This document shows positions 9,201-13,101 of a DNA stretch of 13,101 bases, piece after piece (the stretch's first letter is position 1; every line of letters begins with the position of its first letter). The notes beneath the pieces were generated by a model. It was not told the origin of the DNA, did no database searches, and saw nothing but the letters and a program-made list of their open reading frames with translations. The stretch is from Rodentolepis nana (Eukaryota > Platyhelminthes > Cestoda > Cyclophyllidea > Hymenolepididae): the NCBI GenBank assembly GCA_900617975.1, contig UZAE01001484.1, forward strand, positions 1-13,101. Direction: 5' to 3'. A program made the translations under genes and the position numbers.

Positions 9201-11606
9201 TAATTAAATAAGTGGATAATCATCAACTGGGTTCACTTTTATCTATTCCTCTTTAATAGATGAGCCGTAGTTTAGGCTTCTGATTAGATTGAGCGTTACA
9301 GAAATTAAGATTTATGAGTATCGCTTTGTGAATGTGATCCTGTAAATTCGTTGGGCTTACGTAGCTAGATAACACTAGCTAAGGTGCTTTGATATAGATT
9401 AGATCAATGGAATTTTAATAATTTGCTTTCTTTTTACGTTGAAAACTTGTCAGAGTATATTTTATTGCCCTCTATTCAGGTAATCGAGGTCGACGTGTCA
9501 GGGAGATTGAAGGAGGGTTCTACTTACGTATTTCTACGGGAGGCCCTCAAGGCAGCCTTCAGTAAATTGCCTAACCCTGTGGCTTTAGGTGGCGTCTTTG
9601 TTCTAAATGATAGCAAAGCGCGCTTTCATGTACTCGTGAGTCGACAGCTATTCTTTATGACCTTGTTAATTGTAGATAATTTGCACATTTTCCCACTCTG
9701 AATGTATACCTACTTTTCAGAGTATTAAAATTGAAAAATACTAGTTGGAGTTCTTTCGGGCACATCTCCTACTGGATATTAAATAATGGTGCATATTTAT
9801 CCTAACAATATAGAATATGTTTCCCCATTCAGTGATCATTTTTTTCAACAAAAGTATCACTTTCGAGAATTTGAATATGTACATCAACTTTGGTTGAATT
9901 CAATTTATCACTTGTTTTATTCCGAAATGCTCCCTCCATCAGCTTCGTTCTGTTTAACTTCTGATATCCTTAATAAGCGTACTTAAAGTGAGCCTTATCA
10001 AGTGAAGTTGGATGATCAAGTGATTGAATTAATTATTGTAAATGAGATTTCAAATCTCGTACTTCCATATATGGATATTTCTTGCTGATTCCACGGAAGG
10101 TGGTATTGTCAGTTTGTGAACTTTGTTTCGTTAGGGAGAAAAGAATCACATCTGTATAATAGAAACGGTCAACCTTTACATAACTTCGTAATTATTTATT
10201 TGAATTTGAATTTTAAGAATACTGTTTATGAGTGTGCGTATCATTTAAAGTAAACATTCAAGTTGTGCTTGGAGGATACCACCATCGTAAGGTATTTTCC
10301 GTTCTCTATTTCATTGAGCATATTCATTAAGATCAATGGTTATTAGGGAAGAGCAAGCGATGTAGTTTTCTTAATGCACTTGTAGAGCCAGGAAGTGGTA
10401 TTTCTATGTATTCCAATAGATTGAATATTGCCCTGATATAAAGAGCACTGACATTACTATGTCTACCATAATTTTCCTCGTGTGTTCTTTCTCTCATCTC
10501 TACCAGGAACGTTGTAATGTCGGGCTTGAACATCATAAAGGGTGTATTTGACTGTGAAGGCTGTCCGCACTTATCTGATAGCCCCTGTTTTCTCTTGTGA
10601 CAAGTGTTAGTCTAACTGACTGTGCCTGATTTCACCACCAATGAGATTAAGGCATCTCATATTGTCGTCGTACGGCTGAAGTTGAGTGTGGTATCTCATG
10701 AGAGCGGAAGTTCATATTTGTTTGCTTTTCTTTTTCAGGCCTTTTGAGTAAATTGGATGTGCGGAGAGATGACTGTTTCCTATCGGTCGTGGCAGTATCC
10801 ATGACCATTATTGATTATTTTTCCACACCACCACTACCTAATCTTCTTTCTTGCTTTCAGTGTGGGTTACCTGACGACCCAGTGGATACGCCGGAGAAGG
10901 TGGCAGCATTTGTCAAGCACTTCGAGATGGAGCCTCCTATTTTGGGTGTTGGTACACTCGTGTCGCATGATCCGGTAAACTCCTTCGGGTTTGATATAAG
11001 TCTCATGATGGAGAGTGTAGACTAAGTGTACAGGCCAGTCACGCTTGTAGCGATCTAATTTAACATTTAGAGAAGACTAGAGAGAGGGTGTACACAGACG
11101 AAAGATTTATTGATGACGATTGATGAAGTGGCGTAGTTCTAAGTCAATGGGGGCATTGTGTTTGCCCCAGTTAAGTTTGATTAAGTCAACTAAGTTTTGA
11201 GGTCAATGGGAAGTCTCAAATCTCCAAGCAAAAATAGTAAGATAGAGCAATGAACAGATGAATAAATGCAATTATTGAATGACGGAGATCTAATGAAGAA
11301 CTGGTTAAATTGCAGATCGAACTAGCCTATTGAAAGGAATTATACTCTTCCAATTGAGTAAGATTGTACTTCATCATCTAAATCAGTCTTTATGTTACAA
11401 TCTGGTGTGTTCATTTGTTTTATTCCCTCAATTCCTCCCTTTAGTACAACGTGGACTTGAAATTGGAACACTTCCATTGCTACAATGAGGCTCAAACTTT
11501 GGCGGGTCATTTCTATTGGGACACAGAACCGGAGAACGCGCACTATCACTTCTACTTAGTTGTGGCAAAGAACTTGTTGAGGATTGATCCAAAAGTTGAT
11601 CCTTGA
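6287..11606 (+). CDS. C11orf54/PTD012-family ester hydrolase homologue
   Basis: Homologue of human C11orf54, a zinc-binding protein with reported ester hydrolase activity and no settled physiological substrate. Proposed exons: 6287-6369, 7021-7034, 7206-7304, 7339-7412, 7444-7545, 7615-7689, 8276-8362, 9480-9635, 10861-10974, 11445-11606 (stop TGA 11604-11606). All junctions are GT-AG and in phase, giving 321 residues (human 315). Landmarks: LQNGLKDCYKEVKV then CPDL (residues 52-55); VGSMKYLLP; the glycine-rich LGAGAGPF (109-116); FALLAHLLSTEGLPG; LREALKAAF...LGGVFVL; FEMEPPILGVGTLVSHDP; LKLEHFH with metal-ligand histidines 277 and 279; GHFYWDTEP (His290, Tyr292 where human has GHYHYDTTP). 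The first exon (MNGFEVVCFENELFKVQ) and the 14-nt second exon are less certain; everything from 7206 is strong. About six residues seem absent between FHVL and CGLPDD compared with human. Confidence 0.92.
6370..7020 (+). other. First intron of the C11orf54 homologue (651 bp)
   Basis: It starts with a strong AG|GTAAGA donor. It contains two short perfect inverted repeats: CGCGCTA/TAGCGCG (6658-6664 and 6680-6686, 15-bp loop) and AATAATGTG/CACATTATT (6849-6857 and 6861-6869, 3-bp loop). No open frame or recognised element. Confidence 0.5.
7021..7034 (+). other. Proposed 14-nt microexon of the C11orf54 homologue
   Basis: It is bounded by CTCCGGCCAG upstream and GTAAGC downstream. The first exon ends in phase 2 (AG) and the exon at 7206 needs one base before its CT; this 14-mer supplies exactly the missing phase and reads R-R-L-L-R-T across both junctions. 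The resulting LLRTLQNGLKD has the spacing of LAGVMQKGLKD in the human protein. A weaker alternative is an 8-nt exon near 6738 (ATATCCTG followed by GTACAG). Confidence 0.5.
7305..7443 (+). other. Two very short introns (34 and 31 bp) flanking one exon
   Basis: Intron 7305-7338 (GTATTT...TTATAG) is 34 bp and intron 7413-7443 (GTATAA...TCTTAG) is 31 bp, on either side of the exon 7339-7412. The protein reads through both without a gap (LNLSG-LTGQNVLCDVG and PDKSK-RYSFDKVA). Such sizes form a distinct short-intron class in flatworms. Confidence 0.85.
7690..8275 (+). other. Intron with a CpG-rich, hairpin-forming patch
   Basis: This 586-bp intron (GTGAGT...TTTAG) is AT-rich except for about 7888-7971, where CpG is dense. 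There CGTTC (7922-7926) pairs with GAACG (7929-7933), and CGTGGT (7941-7946) pairs with ACCACG (7951-7956) across a 4-base loop. The patch is also spanned by a 27-codon frame starting MAEAKKRSRTRAFW. No family was recognised. Confidence 0.55.
8363..9479 (+). other. Long intron of the C11orf54 homologue (1,117 bp)
   Basis: It is bounded by GTAAGT at 8363 and CTATTCAG at 9479, phase 0. A 7-bp perfect hairpin CTTGGCT/AGCCAAG (8690-8706) is present. No gene, repeat family or RNA gene recognised. Confidence 0.7.
9636..10860 (+). other. Long intron of the C11orf54 homologue (1,225 bp)
   Basis: It is bounded by GTGAGT at 9636 and TTGCTTTCAG at 10860, phase 0. It may hide a small exon for about six residues missing relative to human. 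The best-looking acceptor, CTTTTTCAG at 10739, followed by a GTAAAT donor nine bases later, would introduce a TGA. The 66-codon frame at 9786-9986 has no recognisable motif. Confidence 0.65.
10975..11444 (+). other. Last intron of the C11orf54 homologue (470 bp)
   Basis: The donor GTAAAC at 10975 directly follows SHDP and the acceptor CCCTTTAG ends at 11444. Reading through the donor would instead continue NSFGFDISLMMESVD to a stop at 11023-11025, giving a protein without the metal-ligand HxH. A 6-bp stem GGGGCA/TGCCCC lies at 11150-11168. Confidence 0.75.
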
Positions 11607-11692
11607 TTTTTGTGCCTCGATTCCACCACAATCTGTCTTCGCTCTTCTTATTTATCTTAATTATCATGGAAGATCAAGAAGTAGTTTTAACA

Positions 11693-11795
11693 AATAAAGA
11701 TTTCTGTTTAGAGAAAGACTTGAAATTGAAATTTGGCAGCAAATCTAGAGAACATTGGGTTGGAGTATTTCAGCAACTTGAGTTTTCAGAATAAA
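11693..11795 (+). promoter_or_regulatory. Two poly(A) signals downstream of the C11orf54 homologue
   Basis: AATAAA occurs at 11693-11698 and at 11790-11795, 87 and 184 bp after the TGA at 11604-11606. Either could serve the gene's mRNA. A 42-codon frame beginning at the ATG at 11666 overlaps the first signal and is probably 3' UTR noise. Confidence 0.65.
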
Positions 11796-13101
11796 CTCGT
11801 CAACTCTCATTTGAATATCGAGTTCCACTTATATCTAGTGGGTTAGGAAATATTGCATAGGGGAATTCAGTAATTCAATTGGGTTCGGTTAGTCATCTTA
11901 TTGGCTGTCACAGATCAGTGTGTACGTGACTATCTAGGCGTATCCAATTCACGTTCACTTGGGAAGAACAATTAACTTCTGAATGTAAAGCAAGAATATT
12001 TGAAGTGGGTTTGATTAGCCCCTCGGAAATATTAGCATCAACTTAGGGAACACTTGTTGGAAATTCATGATCCACTTTACTTACAATGATCACATGGAAA
12101 TGGGGTGTTGGGAGCGCGATTTTGCAGAGAGATGAATTTGTGACTCTTGCAAAATTATCACACCACTCGTTGGGCTGATGTGCAGATATACCACTAGCTT
12201 TAGTCATACAGTTACATTCACCTCATTGGGTTGTTTTAATGATAAATTAGGGGAACCTAGGTAATCGGGAATGTAAGTTCATATTTTCAGTTCAAATAGG
12301 GATTTAACACAAATCCATGTTTAGATGTATGGTTATTTGCCGTGCATTATTATTTACAATTGTAAATGTTAAGTGCAGCACTGAGGCCAGAAAACCAATT
12401 TAGTTTCGTTTAATTTCTACATGGGACCAAAAACGGGTTTCTACTTCTCGAGGTTTATTGACCCATATCGAAGTTACTACATTTGGATGGATTTACTTGG
12501 TTATTTTATTTAATAACTATTTCAGGAGTGGCCAATGCTTTAAGATCTCTAATATCCAGAATCGATAGTTAAAATCGATTACACGAATTCTGCAAAAAAA
12601 CAACCCCGCTCTCCTTAAATGAACCTTGTTCGCTAATATTGCCATTGTTCAAAGCACCTTCTTTTGCCAAGTATGTCGAACTCGCTTGCCTCGTTTTCCG
12701 AGGTGCTGACAGATCGCTAACTGAACAAATTTGTCATACTCAATGCTTCATACACTCGAGATAAGTTTGGTTTACCGCTGTGTAAATTTGAAGTTGAATT
12801 CGAGCTCAAAAGTTGGAGATGGTACCAGTGAAGGCAAGTACGAAATGGCATTTGGGTAGTCTTAATTTAAGGTCTTTAAATGCAAACAAAATTGGCTGCG
12901 AACCCGTCAGTAATTTGCCAAAACTAAGAGTGATGCATAATTAAATTGGGGCTAAATCACATCGTAATGTTTGATAGATTGCAATGAGAGACGCTAAGGC
13001 ATTGATTACTCAAGTGGATTAAAAGTTTGCCCAATTGAGGTTCATTAATTTCGAAGAGCTATGTGCCTGACGCTGTTACATCTCTAGGAAGTGATAAGAC
13101 G
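11796..13101. other. Downstream sequence with no recognised gene
   Basis: I read both strands and found no family I could name. A 7-bp perfect inverted repeat AATCGAT/ATCGATT is at 12560-12580, inside a wider CAGAAT/ATTCTG pair (12557-12562 and 12586-12591), followed by an A run at 12594-12600. Around 12640-12840 base composition is more balanced and several 30-45-codon frames overlap on both strands; none has usable splice signals or recognisable motifs. Confidence 0.5.

Noticed and set aside
9786..9986. 66-codon frame in a C11orf54 intron
   Set aside because: No similarity recognised; intron phases fit without it.
10740..10748. 9-nt microexon candidate for the six residues missing in the C11orf54 homologue
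   Set aside because: It would read GCC TTT TGA, a stop in the required frame.
11340..11667. Two minus-strand frames of 69 and 79 codons
   Set aside because: They lie antisense to the last C11orf54 exon, whose + strand translation clearly matches the family.
12700..12828. Overlapping short frames such as FVILNASYTRDKFGL on the + strand
   Set aside because: Preceded by an in-frame stop with no acceptor after it; nothing recognisable.

Overview
This looks like nuclear DNA from an animal, most likely a flatworm and plausibly a tapeworm. It is AT-rich and has no bacterial-type gene packing. Three conserved animal genes lie on the + strand, each broken into exons with GT...AG junctions. Several introns are only 31-34 bp long while others exceed 1 kb; such a two-class intron length distribution is typical of flatworms. 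The species call is an inference from intron structure and protein divergence, not from a marker gene.

Layout. (1) About 3-1841: the 3' end of a UBR3-type E3 ubiquitin ligase gene that enters from the left edge. The two terminal exons (1166-1305, 1736-1841) are clear. An upstream exon ends at 97, but the zinc-binding exon expected between them was not found; that interval instead holds a roughly 40-bp tandem repeat. (2) About 3228-5961: POLR1E (RPA49/PAF53), a subunit of RNA polymerase I. Five exons from 3510 onward are well supported, including an apparent GC-AG intron; the 5' end is unresolved. (3) 6287-11606: the homologue of human C11orf54 (PTD012 ester hydrolase family). Ten exons, including a proposed 14-nt microexon, join without a frameshift into 321 codons, close to the human length of 315. 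(4) 11607-13101: two poly(A) signals and no recognised gene.

The products work in separate processes: protein turnover, rRNA transcription and a metal-dependent esterase-like enzyme. Only about 325 bp separate the POLR1E stop from the C11orf54 start. That gap contains overlapping inverted repeats, a poly(A) signal and a good 3' splice acceptor just before the ATG, so co-transcription with spliced-leader trans-splicing is possible but unproven.

I saw no mobile-element proteins, rRNA, tRNA, CRISPR array or prokaryotic operon. The most interesting items are gene-structure oddities (microexon, GC-AG intron, missing exon), a changed metal-ligand position in the C11orf54 homologue, and a pseudoknot-capable cluster of inverted repeats after POLR1E. 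I found no clear evidence of an undescribed biological system.
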